Assembly: GCF_016908415.1 (NCBI RefSeq)
Contig: NZ_JAFBDW010000003.1
Coordinates: 330,367 to 394,366, forward strand
Direction of reading: 5' to 3'
DNA length: 64,000 nt
From: Caldicoprobacter guelmensis
GTDB taxonomy: Bacteria; Bacillota; Clostridia; Caldicoprobacterales; Caldicoprobacteraceae
How positions within the stretch are numbered: position 1 is the stretch's first letter; each line of letters opens with the position of its first letter. Made by a program: the position numbers and the translations under genes. Under the pieces are notes generated by a model. The model did not search any database, was not told the DNA's origin, and saw only the letters and a list, made by a program, of their open reading frames with translations. Shown piece after piece: positions 36,492 through 44,863 of this stretch.

Positions 36492-36794
36492 TTAATAGTA
36501 CTTCTGGCAACTAATGATACATACAATGCTCCATCGTTTATGTGTAGTTTGGAGGACGAAGCCAGCACCTATGCCGCCAAGACCAGCCGTTATTTGAATG
36601 CCACCGGTAGTAGTTTGATACGTATGAATATACTCGAGAATTGCCTGGATCGTGTTGCCACCCCACGGACCCGAGCCACCAGTATAAGTACCACTAGCAT
36701 ATAAACCTCTAGAACTAACTTTAAAGTTACTAACTTTAGAATCAGCTAATATTATATCCCCGATTTCAAAAATATTTCTACATCTAATATTACC
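36492..36794 (-). pseudogene. Gene remnant with glycine-rich segment
   Basis: 100 open codons without a start. The sequence includes IFEIGDIILADSKVSNFKV, then a Gly/Ser/Thr-rich stretch (SGTYTGGSGPWGGNTIQ) and a hydrophobic glycine-rich end (ITAGLGGIGAGFVLQ). Composition is clearly protein-like and differs from the AT-rich flanks. No family recognised. The N-terminal part is missing. Confidence 0.45.
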
Positions 36795-37093
36795 CTACTA
36801 GCGGTTTAATGCAATTTTTAATTTTATTTCTTGCATAATTTTATTTTATATCGTATATAAGCATTATCGATTTTACTTGTGCCAAAAACTTAAATATAAT
36901 GTTACATACGATAAATTCTAGTTTTATCAATTAAACAAAATTGCCCTAAATTGTATATACAGTTAAATGATTTGTGTAATTTTTGCAAGATGTAGTATTG
37001 TATATTTCATTTTGTTATAACGTTTATCAATAAAAGTTATACCTCGTTTTATACAAGAAGTAGAAAATCCTTAAGGAAGCAGGGTGATTTAAA
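36795..37093. other. AT-rich intergenic region before glutamate synthase genes
   Basis: About 300 bp of very AT-rich DNA without an open frame. It must contain the promoter of the glutaminase-domain gene at 37094, but no single -35/-10 pair stands out and no leader hairpin or ANTAR-like element was seen. Confidence 0.5.
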
Positions 37094-38197
37094 ATGCTAT
37101 TTCGTGAAGGTGATATAAGGATTCCATCAGGATGCGCCATATCAGGCATTATAAACAAAAAAGGCCTCCTGTTTTCAGGGGATGACATAGTAAAGTCCAT
37201 CGCTCTGATGCACGAACGCTCAAACGGACTGGGGGGAGGCTTTGCTGCATACGGAATATACCCCGAATACAAGGACCTATATGCGTTTCACGTGTTCTAT
37301 CACCACAGCGGCGCAAAAGAAGATACCGAGGCATTTTTAAATAAGCATTTTGACATAAAATTGTCAGGAGAAATCCCCACCAGGAAAATCCCCTCCATAA
37401 AGGATGCTCCCATAATCTGGAGATACTTTGTCTTGCCTAAAGAAGATAAGCTCATGGAAGGGGGCCTTACCGAAGAGGAATTCGTGGTAAGGTGTGTCAT
37501 GAGGATCAACTCAAGCATTGACGGCGCTTTTGTGGTATCAAGCGGAAAAAACATGGGAGTTTTCAAGGGGGTGGGGTATCCCGAAGACATAGGCGAATTT
37601 TACATGCTGGACACATACAAGGCTTACATTTGGACGGCACACGGGAGATTCCCCACCAACACTCCCGGATGGTGGGGTGGTGCCCATCCCTTTACCCTGC
37701 TTGACTGGTCAGTGGTCCACAACGGTGAGATCTCATCCTACGATGCAAACAGGCGGTGGGTCGAGATGTTTGGTTACAAGTGCACACTTCAGACAGACAC
37801 CGAGGTCATCACCTATATATTCGACCTTTTGATACGCAGACACCGACTCCCCCTTGATATTGTTGTAACCGCGCTGGCCGCATCGCTATGGGATGAAATA
37901 AAGAGGATGGATGACGAGAGGCAGGAACTCGTGAAAGCGATACGGGCGGTATACGGCAGTGCCCTGATCAACGGCCCATTTTCCATAATACTGGCCTGCA
38001 AAAACGGTATACTGGCTTTAAACGACAGGATAAAGCTTCGCCCGATGGTGGCGGCAACCAAAGGCGATTTTGTGTTTGTCGCCAGCGAGGAATCAGCAGT
38101 CAGAACAGTATGCCCACAACCTGACGAGGTATGGGCCCCTATGGGCGGGGAGCCAGTAATTGCTCTACTGGAAGGAGTTGAAGATATATGGCCATAA
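37094..38197 (+). CDS. Glutamate synthase-type class II glutamine amidotransferase subunit (GltB domain 1)
   Basis: 367 residues corresponding to the N-terminal glutaminase domain of large-subunit glutamate synthase, here a separate protein. The Ntn nucleophile cysteine is Cys14 (SGCAISG), so either a 13-residue propeptide is removed or the position is internal. ARG/Asn motifs are visible in AHGRFPTNTPGWWGG and WSVVHNGEISS. It releases ammonia from glutamine for the synthase subunit encoded next, which it overlaps by 10 nt. AAGGA lies further upstream than usual, but the start is supported by the conserved N-terminus. Confidence 0.92.
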   Translation: MLFREGDIRIPSGCAISGIINKKGLLFSGDDIVKSIALMHERSNGLGGGFAAYGIYPEYKDLYAFHVFYHHSGAKEDTEAFLNKHFDIKLSGEIPTRKIPSIKDAPIIWRYFVLPKEDKLMEGGLTEEEFVVRCVMRINSSIDGAFVVSSGKNMGVFKGVGYPEDIGEFYMLDTYKAYIWTAHGRFPTNTPGWWGGAHPFTLLDWSVVHNGEISSYDANRRWVEMFGYKCTLQTDTEVITYIFDLLIRRHRLPLDIVVTALAASLWDEIKRMDDERQELVKAIRAVYGSALINGPFSIILACKNGILALNDRIKLRPMVAATKGDFVFVASEESAVRTVCPQPDEVWAPMGGEPVIALLEGVEDIWP

Positions 38198-39690
38198 GCC
38201 TTCTTACACCGGAATTCATAATAGAGAGAAACGACGCGCGCTGCATAAGATGTCAGGTATGCGTAAGGCAGTGCGCAAACCTCGCACACATATATGACGA
38301 GGAAGAAGACAGGGTTTTAGCAGACGATTCCAAGTGCGTCAACTGCCACAGATGCGTAACCCTGTGCCCCACCAAGGCAATTACTATAAGAAAAAATCCC
38401 CTTGAGTTTAAAGAGAACGCCAATTGGACGGCAACTGCTATAAGGGAAATATACAAGCAGGCTGAAACCGGGGGCATACTGCTCACCGGCATGGGCAACG
38501 ATAAACCCTACCCCATATACTGGGATAGGATGCTCATAAACGCCAGCCAGGTAACCAATCCATCAATAGACCCGCTGCGCGAGCCCATGGAGCTTAAAAC
38601 CTTTCTGGGGCGAAAGCCCGAAATGCTTAAGGTTGAAAACGGAAAGCTCAAAGGGAAACTGCCGCCTCAGCTGGAACTTGAAGTCCCCATCATGTTCTCA
38701 GCCATGTCGTTCGGCTCGATAAGCTTTAACGCCTGTCAAGCCCTGGCAATGGCGGCATCTGAGCTGGGCATCATGTACAACACAGGCGAAGGCGGACTTC
38801 ACAAGGATTTGCGCAAATACGGCAAAAACACTATAGTGCAGGTAGCATCGGGCAGGTTTGGCGTTGACCCAGAGTATCTAAACGCCGGAGCAGCCATTGA
38901 GATAAAAATCGGTCAGGGCGCAAAGCCTGGTATAGGGGGACATCTTCCGGGTGAAAAGGTGACCGCCCAGATATCCCAAACCAGGATGATCCCTTTAGGT
39001 TCCGATGCCATATCCCCTGCTCCCCACCACGATATATATTCAATCGAAGACTTGCGCCAGCTCATATTCTCCCTAAAAGAAGCCACTGATTATCAGAAAC
39101 CGGTAGCGGTTAAAATCGCAGCAGTCCACAACGTGGCAGCCATATGCTCGGGCATAGCAAGGGCCGGAGCCGATATAATAGCCATCGACGGGTTTAGAGG
39201 CGGCACAGGCGCTGCTCCCTTGAGGATACGGGATAACGTTGGAATACCCATCGAGTTTGCATTAGCCGCCGTAGACACCAGGTTAAGACAGGAAGGCATA
39301 AGGAACCAGGTATCGCTGGTTTGCGCGGGAGGCATAAGAAACAGCGCAGATGTTATAAAGGCGATAGCCCTGGGTGCCGACGCTGTCTATATTGGACAGG
39401 CGGCTTTAATTGCCATGGGATGCCACATGTGCCAGAAATGCTACACCGGCAAGTGTAACTGGGGTATAGCCACTCAGGATCCCAACCTGGTAAAAAGGCT
39501 CAATCCTGAAATTGGTGCCAGAAGGCTTGTCAACCTCATCAAAGCCTGGGCTCACGAGATGAAGGAGATGCTGGGCGGCATGGGGATCAACGCCATCGAA
39601 AGCCTGCGTGGCAACAGGCTCATGCTGCGGGGAATAGGGCTAACCTCTAGAGAGCTTGACATACTGGGCATAAAGGCAGCCGGAGAATGA
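38188..39690 (+). CDS. Glutamate synthase FMN/ferredoxin subunit (GltB domain 2)
   Basis: 500 residues. The N-terminus has two [4Fe-4S] ferredoxin motifs (CIRCQVCVRQCANLAH and CVNCHRCVTLCPTKAI). The body is the FMN-binding (beta/alpha)8 synthase domain: FSAMSFGSISFNACQALA, GEGGLHKDLRKYG, VKIAAVHNVA, and a cysteine trio for the 3Fe-4S cluster (CHMCQKCYTGKC). It makes two glutamates from 2-oxoglutarate and ammonia supplied by the glutaminase subunit, taking electrons from ferredoxin clusters. GAAGGAG lies 9 nt before the ATG. Archaeal-type split architecture. Confidence 0.95.
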   Translation: MAISLLTPEFIIERNDARCIRCQVCVRQCANLAHIYDEEEDRVLADDSKCVNCHRCVTLCPTKAITIRKNPLEFKENANWTATAIREIYKQAETGGILLTGMGNDKPYPIYWDRMLINASQVTNPSIDPLREPMELKTFLGRKPEMLKVENGKLKGKLPPQLELEVPIMFSAMSFGSISFNACQALAMAASELGIMYNTGEGGLHKDLRKYGKNTIVQVASGRFGVDPEYLNAGAAIEIKIGQGAKPGIGGHLPGEKVTAQISQTRMIPLGSDAISPAPHHDIYSIEDLRQLIFSLKEATDYQKPVAVKIAAVHNVAAICSGIARAGADIIAIDGFRGGTGAAPLRIRDNVGIPIEFALAAVDTRLRQEGIRNQVSLVCAGGIRNSADVIKAIALGADAVYIGQAALIAMGCHMCQKCYTGKCNWGIATQDPNLVKRLNPEIGARRLVNLIKAWAHEMKEMLGGMGINAIESLRGNRLMLRGIGLTSRELDILGIKAAGE

Positions 39691-39825
39691 GTCATAGAGG
39701 CTTTCAATATAAAATCTAGTTAACCATTACCATTCATCGCAATAAATAAAACATAACCAAAATTAATTATCACCGCACAAGACACATTTTATTAAATATC
39801 CTGGTAAAGCGAGGAGTGTTATAGA

Positions 39826-40314
39826 ATGGATAAATCCAATATCACAGCTCCAAAGAGGATATACGCCAAGGAAGATGTGTGTATAGGATGCAGGCTGTGC
39901 GAGATTCACTGCATCGCCGCCCATTCCAAATACAGACATGACCTTATTAAGACATTTAAAAAGCTTCCCAAAAGGCCACTTCCCCGTATAGTAGTTGAAG
40001 AAGATGTACCCCTATCCTTCGGTCTTCAGTGCAGGCACTGCGATGAACCTGAATGCGTTAAAGCCTGCATAACCGGTGCTATGCAAAAAGACCCAAAAAC
40101 AGGGCTGGTCATAAACGATACCGAAAGATGCATAGGGTGCTGGACCTGCATACTGGCATGCCCGTACGGCGTTATCAGGCGCGATTACACAAACAAAAAA
40201 GTGGCCTCAAAATGCGACTTTTGCCTGGAAAGCGGTTTAGAGCCGGCATGCGTTAAAAACTGCCCCAACGAGGCCCTGTATATCAAGAATACCGTTAAAT
40301 CCCATGATTTGTAA
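39826..40314 (+). CDS. 4Fe-4S dicluster/polyferredoxin electron-transfer subunit
   Basis: 162 residues of the HycB/DmsB ferredoxin-like type, with four cysteine clusters: CIGCRLCEIHCIAAH, CRHCDEPECVKAC, CIGCWTCILACPYG and CDFCLESGLEPACVKNC. No signal peptide, so cytoplasmic. Position between the FMN glutamate synthase subunit and an NAD(P)H-dependent flavoprotein suggests it carries electrons from the flavoprotein to the synthase. GAGGAG lies before the ATG. Confidence 0.93.
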   Translation: MDKSNITAPKRIYAKEDVCIGCRLCEIHCIAAHSKYRHDLIKTFKKLPKRPLPRIVVEEDVPLSFGLQCRHCDEPECVKACITGAMQKDPKTGLVINDTERCIGCWTCILACPYGVIRRDYTNKKVASKCDFCLESGLEPACVKNCPNEALYIKNTVKSHDL

Positions 40315-40515
40315 AAAGTCTGGCAGACTCAATGTTTCTTGGCCAACTTGGATTCTCTGTCTAAAAACAGCGATGTTGCAATACAGCCAATGCGGCAAAA
40401 CGCGGTTGTAAGTCTAAAAAATATTTTGATTGCTGCTTGTAATTTGGGAAATTCAACAAAAAGTTTTTACCACTATAAAGATAAATAAAACATTAAAAAT
40501 CGTGCATTACCTGAG

Positions 40516-40569
40516 AACACTCTCGAAAAGTAGCTGAGCAATACAGGCATAATAATTGATTTTGCAAAG
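40516..40569 (+). repeat. 54-bp imperfect inverted repeat, right copy
   Basis: Counterpart of 31913-31966 in the opposite orientation. The first 20 bp (AACACTCTCGAAAAGTAGCT) are identical. It ends 13 bp before the flavoprotein start codon, so this copy doubles as the 5' leader of that gene. Confidence 0.75.
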
Positions 40570-40582
40570 GGGGACTTAAGAA

Positions 40583-41836
40583 ATGAACTATGTTATCATA
40601 GGTAATTCGGTTGCTGCCGTGGGTGCGGTCGAAGGGATAAGAAAGATCGACAAAGTAAATCCCATAGTCATCATATCCGATGAACCCTACCATACCTATT
40701 CCAGGCCTCTGATATCCTACTACCTGGCAGGAAAGGTTACTCAGGACAACATGTACTATCGCGGTAAGGATTTTTATAAAGCCAACAACGTAGAACCTAT
40801 ATTGGGCGTAAAAGCGCAGCACATAGACTTTGATAAAAAGGAAGTAGTTCTTGAAGACGGACGGAAAATAAGCTATACAAAACTTCTAATAGCCACCGGC
40901 AGCAAACCCCTAACCCCTCCCATCGAAGGCGTTGAAAAGCAGAACGTTTTTAACTTCATAAAGCTGGATGATGCGAAAGCCATTGAGAAGGTAGCAACCA
41001 GGGACTCAAAAGCCGTGGTCATAGGTGCCAGCTTCAGCGGTTTAAAAGCCGTAGAGGCATTAGTACAGAGAGGCGTAAATGTTACGGTGATAGACATCAT
41101 GGACAGGATCATGCCACGGGTATTTGACGAAACAGCCTCTTCAATGGCACTGAAAATGCTCGAAAAGTACGAAGCCAAAGTGTTGCTCAAAACCAGTGTA
41201 GAAAAAATCCTCGGCCATCAGGCCGCCATCGGCGTGCTTCTCAAAGACGGAAGGGAAGTCCCCTGCGATTTTATTGTTCTGGCAGCGGGTGTAAGATGCA
41301 ACACCGACCTTGTCAAAGGCACAAAGCTCAAGATAAACAGAGGAATCATAGTGGACACCATGATGAGGACAAATATACCTGACGTTTATGCCGCAGGCGA
41401 TGTGGCCGAGGGATATAACTTCATAGAGGAAAGAAATACCGAAATCCCAATAATCCCCAACGCTTATAAACAGGGAGAAACAGCGGGACAGAACATGGCC
41501 GGAGCACAAAAAATATTTGATAAGGGGTTTATAATGAATTCAATGCCCCTACTGGACCTTTCAATTGTGAGTGCCGGCGTGTCAGCCCCCGGTGAAGGCA
41601 TAACCGTAAAAACCATATACAACCAGGAAAAGAACACCTATAAGAAGTTTTATATCAGAGGAAATAACCTGGTCGGCTATCTTTTAATAAATGACATCGA
41701 CAGAGCAGGTATATATACCGATTTAATCAGGAGAAAGATAGATATATCCTCATTTGAACACCAGCTTGGGAGAGATGACTTCGGCTTTATATACTTACCC
41801 AAAGCGCTCAGGAGCCAATTAATACTGGAAGGATGA
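40583..41836 (+). CDS. FAD/NAD(P)H-dependent oxidoreductase (nitrite reductase/rubredoxin reductase-like)
   Basis: 417 residues. Two dinucleotide-fold motifs: the N-terminal FAD site (IIGNSVAAVGAVEGI) and the NAD(P)H site (VVIGASFSGLKAVEAL). Between them is a typical KLLIATGSKPL, and later the FAD signature TNIPDVYAAGDVAE. The C-terminal domain (about 320-417) matches the reductase dimerisation fold. It most likely plays the role of the small GltD-like subunit, feeding NADH electrons to the split glutamate synthase. AAAGGGGGA lies 7 nt before the ATG. Confidence 0.92.
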   Translation: MNYVIIGNSVAAVGAVEGIRKIDKVNPIVIISDEPYHTYSRPLISYYLAGKVTQDNMYYRGKDFYKANNVEPILGVKAQHIDFDKKEVVLEDGRKISYTKLLIATGSKPLTPPIEGVEKQNVFNFIKLDDAKAIEKVATRDSKAVVIGASFSGLKAVEALVQRGVNVTVIDIMDRIMPRVFDETASSMALKMLEKYEAKVLLKTSVEKILGHQAAIGVLLKDGREVPCDFIVLAAGVRCNTDLVKGTKLKINRGIIVDTMMRTNIPDVYAAGDVAEGYNFIEERNTEIPIIPNAYKQGETAGQNMAGAQKIFDKGFIMNSMPLLDLSIVSAGVSAPGEGITVKTIYNQEKNTYKKFYIRGNNLVGYLLINDIDRAGIYTDLIRRKIDISSFEHQLGRDDFGFIYLPKALRSQLILEG

Positions 41837-42034
41837 TTGTTTATGCTATTTTCAATCGATTATTCTAGCGGTCATTAACCGATGATTTTCCATAGAAAAT
41901 TCAATTTGCCGGATGCCTGCATAACACAACAACTTCTCGACTTTCTTTTTCAGTGCGCATTCAAGCAAATTCGTTTAGCAGCAAAATCGGCTTTTACACT
42001 AACATCAACAATCAATTGAGGAAGGATGATTCGT

Positions 42035-42772
42035 ATGAAAGTGATAGATGCCAGCGGCATGCACTATAAAGACCTGAATGCCATGATTAAACAGCTTATA
42101 AAAGGCAATGCTGCTGAAATACTCGTCAAGAACGTACAAGGCCAGCGATATATAGGCGACGGGATACATGGAAACTCCAAAATCATAATAGAAGGGACCC
42201 CGGGCAACGATATGGCGGCTTATATGGACGGCGCAACAATTGTCGTACACGGAAATGCCCAGGACGGCGTAGCCAATACCATGAACGACGGCAAGGTGGT
42301 CATACACGGAAATGCGGGCGACATTCTAGGATATGCAATGAGGGGTGGCGAGGTCTATATAAAGGGCGATGTGGGGTATCGGGTAGGCATACACATGAAA
42401 GAATATTTGGACAAGAAACCTGTCATCGTAATCGGTGGAAAAGCAGGAGCTTTTCTTGGAGAATACATGGCAGGGGGTATAATAATCCTGCTGGGCTTAA
42501 ATGTGGATGACACACAAAAGATAGTTGGAAACTACTGTGGCACCGGAATGCATGGCGGCGTCATATACTCGCGCATACCCATCGACAGCTACAAACTGGG
42601 AAAAGAGGTAAAACAGACGCAGGCCGAGGATGGCGACATGGAGATTATAGGTTTATATGTAAAGAAGTTCTCTGACTATTTCGGATTTGACTACCGCTCA
42701 ATAATGGACAGCCAATTTGTGAAGATATATCCGTACAACCATCGCCCTTATGGCAATCTGTATGCGTATTGA
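42035..42772 (+). CDS. Glutamate synthase GXGXG-domain subunit (GltB domain 3)
   Basis: 245 residues forming the right-handed beta-helix of glutamate synthase as a separate protein. Repeated turns with G-x-x-x-G spacing are visible (GMHYKDLNAMIKQ start, GNSKIIIEGTPGND, GNAQDGVANTMNDGKVVIHG, GGKAGAFLGEYMAGG). It completes the split enzyme with the two GltB-like subunits at 37-39.7 kb. The start at 42035 has GAGGAAGG about 10 nt upstream; the ATG at 42026 is too close to that site. Confidence 0.92.
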   Translation: MKVIDASGMHYKDLNAMIKQLIKGNAAEILVKNVQGQRYIGDGIHGNSKIIIEGTPGNDMAAYMDGATIVVHGNAQDGVANTMNDGKVVIHGNAGDILGYAMRGGEVYIKGDVGYRVGIHMKEYLDKKPVIVIGGKAGAFLGEYMAGGIIILLGLNVDDTQKIVGNYCGTGMHGGVIYSRIPIDSYKLGKEVKQTQAEDGDMEIIGLYVKKFSDYFGFDYRSIMDSQFVKIYPYNHRPYGNLYAY

Positions 42773-42897
42773 GTTTTCAACGCCAACTGAAACTTGCAAT
42801 AATAATTATGCTGCATTGTACTTGCCTGCTTCAAGCATAATCTCTGCTGAATCAAGATCATCCATAGCAAAGTCAAGCCATTGTTATGTTTCTTTCA

Positions 42898-42950
42898 TAA
42901 GCGTAAAATAATCCACACATTGACAGGAACATCATCTTGTAGGTACAAAT
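42898..42950 (+). repeat. Direct repeat, copy 2 (coding remnant) in a 495-bp gap
   Basis: About 53 bp matching 34680-34733. On the minus strand it reads LYLQDDVPVNVWIILRL followed by a stop. Differences from copy 1 include two amino-acid changes, so it is an old paralogue remnant. The rest of the 42773-43267 gap has no gene; it holds only this fragment and the hairpin at 43058. Confidence 0.8.
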
Positions 42951-43057
42951 TACACAATCAAGCAAAGAAAAATCGCTTAATTTGACGCTTCTTCAAACTC
43001 CAACTGATAAACTGCTAACTTAAACTAGCAATCATCAAACTATCACAATAAAAACAA

Positions 43058-43081
43058 TCCCCACCCTGTTTAAGGTGGGGA
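43058..43081. terminator. Terminator hairpin
   Basis: Stem TCCCCACC/GGTGGGGA with an 8-nt loop. On the minus strand it is followed by TTGTTTTTATTG, so it fits the ferritin-like gene ending at 43268, about 190 nt away; on the plus strand it is followed by CTTTCT. Confidence 0.65.
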
Positions 43082-43267
43082 CTTTCTATCTCTATTTCAC
43101 CCTGCAACAATCCGGCAAACTCATTGACTAAGGTAAAATCTCGTTCTAGAAGAAATATAAACTGTGTTGCATTTAATTAACACGAACCCATTTGACAGTC
43201 TCATGAACTCGTTAAAAAGCCAGAACAAGCGATATTATAGCAGCTTTACTCTGACGTAAAATGCCAA

Positions 43268-43774
43268 TCACTCCAAGATAATCTTTATATCTCTCAAATT
43301 TTTATCCAGCAGCTCAAGGTATTTTTTGTAAAACATATCGCTGTGCTGCTTTTCCCATTCAGCCAAGTCGGTGAGCAGCTTTTTGACCTCAGGCTCGTCC
43401 ACCGCCTTAGCTGCCTTGTCATAGAAGTACCAGAAGTCGGTTTCTATCAAATAAGCCATGCGCATCACCGACACATCCGACACCCCTGCATCCGCCTCTT
43501 TGAGCATATCTGAATTATCTGCCAATATATGAGGGTCTCTGGCTTTAAAATTCTCATCCACCACCCATGAGATATCTAAAGGAGCCTCTTTAAAGCCCGC
43601 CTTATCATATTCCTTTTTTAAAGCGTCAAAGTGCTGCTTTTCAATTTCAATCAATTCCTCAAAGATGCGCTTTGTCTCCGCTGAAACATCCTTATCAGCA
43701 TAAAATTCATAAAAATCCCTGGCGTTTTTCTCCATTCTCATGGCAAATTTCAATATCTTCTTAATCTTTTCCAT
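43268..43774 (-). CDS. Ferritin-like (rubrerythrin-family) di-iron protein
   Basis: 168 residues forming a four-helix bundle with ferritin-like metal ligands: Glu in AMRMEKNARDFYEFYA, ExxH in LIEIEKQHFDAL, Glu in AYLIETDFWYFYDKA and ExxH in LAEWEKQHSDMF. There is no rubredoxin tail. The family acts in oxygen and peroxide defence of anaerobes. The start at 43774 is fixed by AGGAGG 7 nt upstream; the longer frame to 43987 is not supported. Confidence 0.9.
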   Translation of the reverse strand: MEKIKKILKFAMRMEKNARDFYEFYADKDVSAETKRIFEELIEIEKQHFDALKKEYDKAGFKEAPLDISWVVDENFKARDPHILADNSDMLKEADAGVSDVSVMRMAYLIETDFWYFYDKAAKAVDEPEVKKLLTDLAEWEKQHSDMFYKKYLELLDKNLRDIKIILE

Positions 43775-44373
43775 ACAGCTCCTCCTACCCGTTTTAAAAA
43801 TCGATTGTTTACAGTGCCAATATCGAATTGCAGCAAAATGGCTTTCTTGCACGTTACCTATCTCTACAAATCGTTTATTTAAAACCCATTTCATACTAAA
43901 ATACGAAAAAATGGAATGAAAGCGGCCAAGCCGCACACCGTTTAAAATTCTAAATCGTTCTAAAAGATTTATACCCCCATATCTCATTTTAAAAACAAAG
44001 ATTCTGCCCTTTTATCGTTTTTATGTTAAATATGGTATTGAGATAACAATGTACAGCATCAATATTTCCTTGTAGCATCGATAATCTTGCAATACGCTTA
44101 CGCTCGTAGAAGAAGACACTTGGTAAAGGCATGGAAATTTTAGATATTTCTTTTGGAAGTTTCATTTTAATATTTTCCAACGCACATTTGCTGCGGTAAA
44201 TATCTTTACACCTCTTCGGGTGAATCTATAATAGACCTATTGACTATTGATGAAATTTTTGGCATTATAAGAATGTAGGGAAGCTTCAGAAATAAATCTG
44301 GAGCCGAAGTTAAAAGTCACGTTGCAAAAATGTAATATAGTATTCCAGTATAATATACAGTAATTGATGGATA
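43775..44373. other. Intergenic region without a recognisable gene
   Basis: About 600 bp of AT-rich DNA. It contains only short frames, including a 63-codon minus-strand one (43989-44180) without a ribosome binding site or recognisable family, which I do not support as a gene. It carries the upstream region of the ferritin-like gene. A TATAAT at 44349-44354 lies just before the terminator at 44374. Confidence 0.5.
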
Positions 44374-44410
44374 AAAGCCTTGCTTTTTCTTAAGCAGGGC
44401 TTTATTTTTT
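44374..44410 (+). terminator. Strong terminator with no gene immediately upstream
   Basis: 12-bp stem AAAGCCTTGCTT/AAGCAGGGCTTT (one G-T pair), 6-nt loop, then ATTTTTT. The nearest plus-strand gene upstream is 1.6 kb away, so it is either left over from a lost gene or acts as an attenuator. Confidence 0.85.
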
Positions 44411-44411
44411 A

Positions 44412-44851
44412 GAAACACTTATAAAGAAATAGGAGTTGAATATGTTAATTATTATGCTGGTACTGGAAGTCCTGCTGCACCATATGGTGATTTACAAATT
44501 TCTGATGATGCTGTAAATGGATTAATTGATATAGTTAATGATCCAAATACAAGTTGGTTTTGGCGTTTTTCATACGGGAATAGTTCGGCTTGGGAGAAGG
44601 ATTGGAAAGCATCAAGATTAGGTGGTCTTGCTGAAACATATTGTGACAACGTTGACTTGGTAGCTTTTTGTGGTCATGGTCTCGGCAATAATTTTGTTTT
44701 CAGCACTCAAAAAGATGATTGGTATACCGACATTACTGATTTGGATGCTGGATATAAAGATGCTGAATGGATGTTAACATTTACCTGCAATTTTTTAAAA
44801 GGTACATTTGAGGATTTTGCCTATTGGGATTATAAACTAAATTGGGAATAG
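44412..44851 (+). pseudogene. N-terminally truncated gene, DUF6345-like C-terminal domain
   Basis: About 145 open codons with no start codon in frame; the frame emerges directly from the terminator. The residues look like a caspase/gingipain-like fold of the DUF6345 type: WRFSYGNSSAWEKDWKASRL, then DLVAFCGHGLGNNFVF (His-Gly pair) and MLTFTCNFLKG (candidate Cys). Family assignment is from memory and tentative. The downstream gene resembles the N-terminal half of such proteins, so this may be the 3' remnant of a tandem copy. Confidence 0.55.
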
Positions 44852-44863
44852 GAGGTGAATGAT

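Noticed and set aside
43989..44180. 63-codon minus-strand frame as a small gene
   Set aside because: No ribosome binding site, no recognisable family and no conservation cue in this AT-rich gap.
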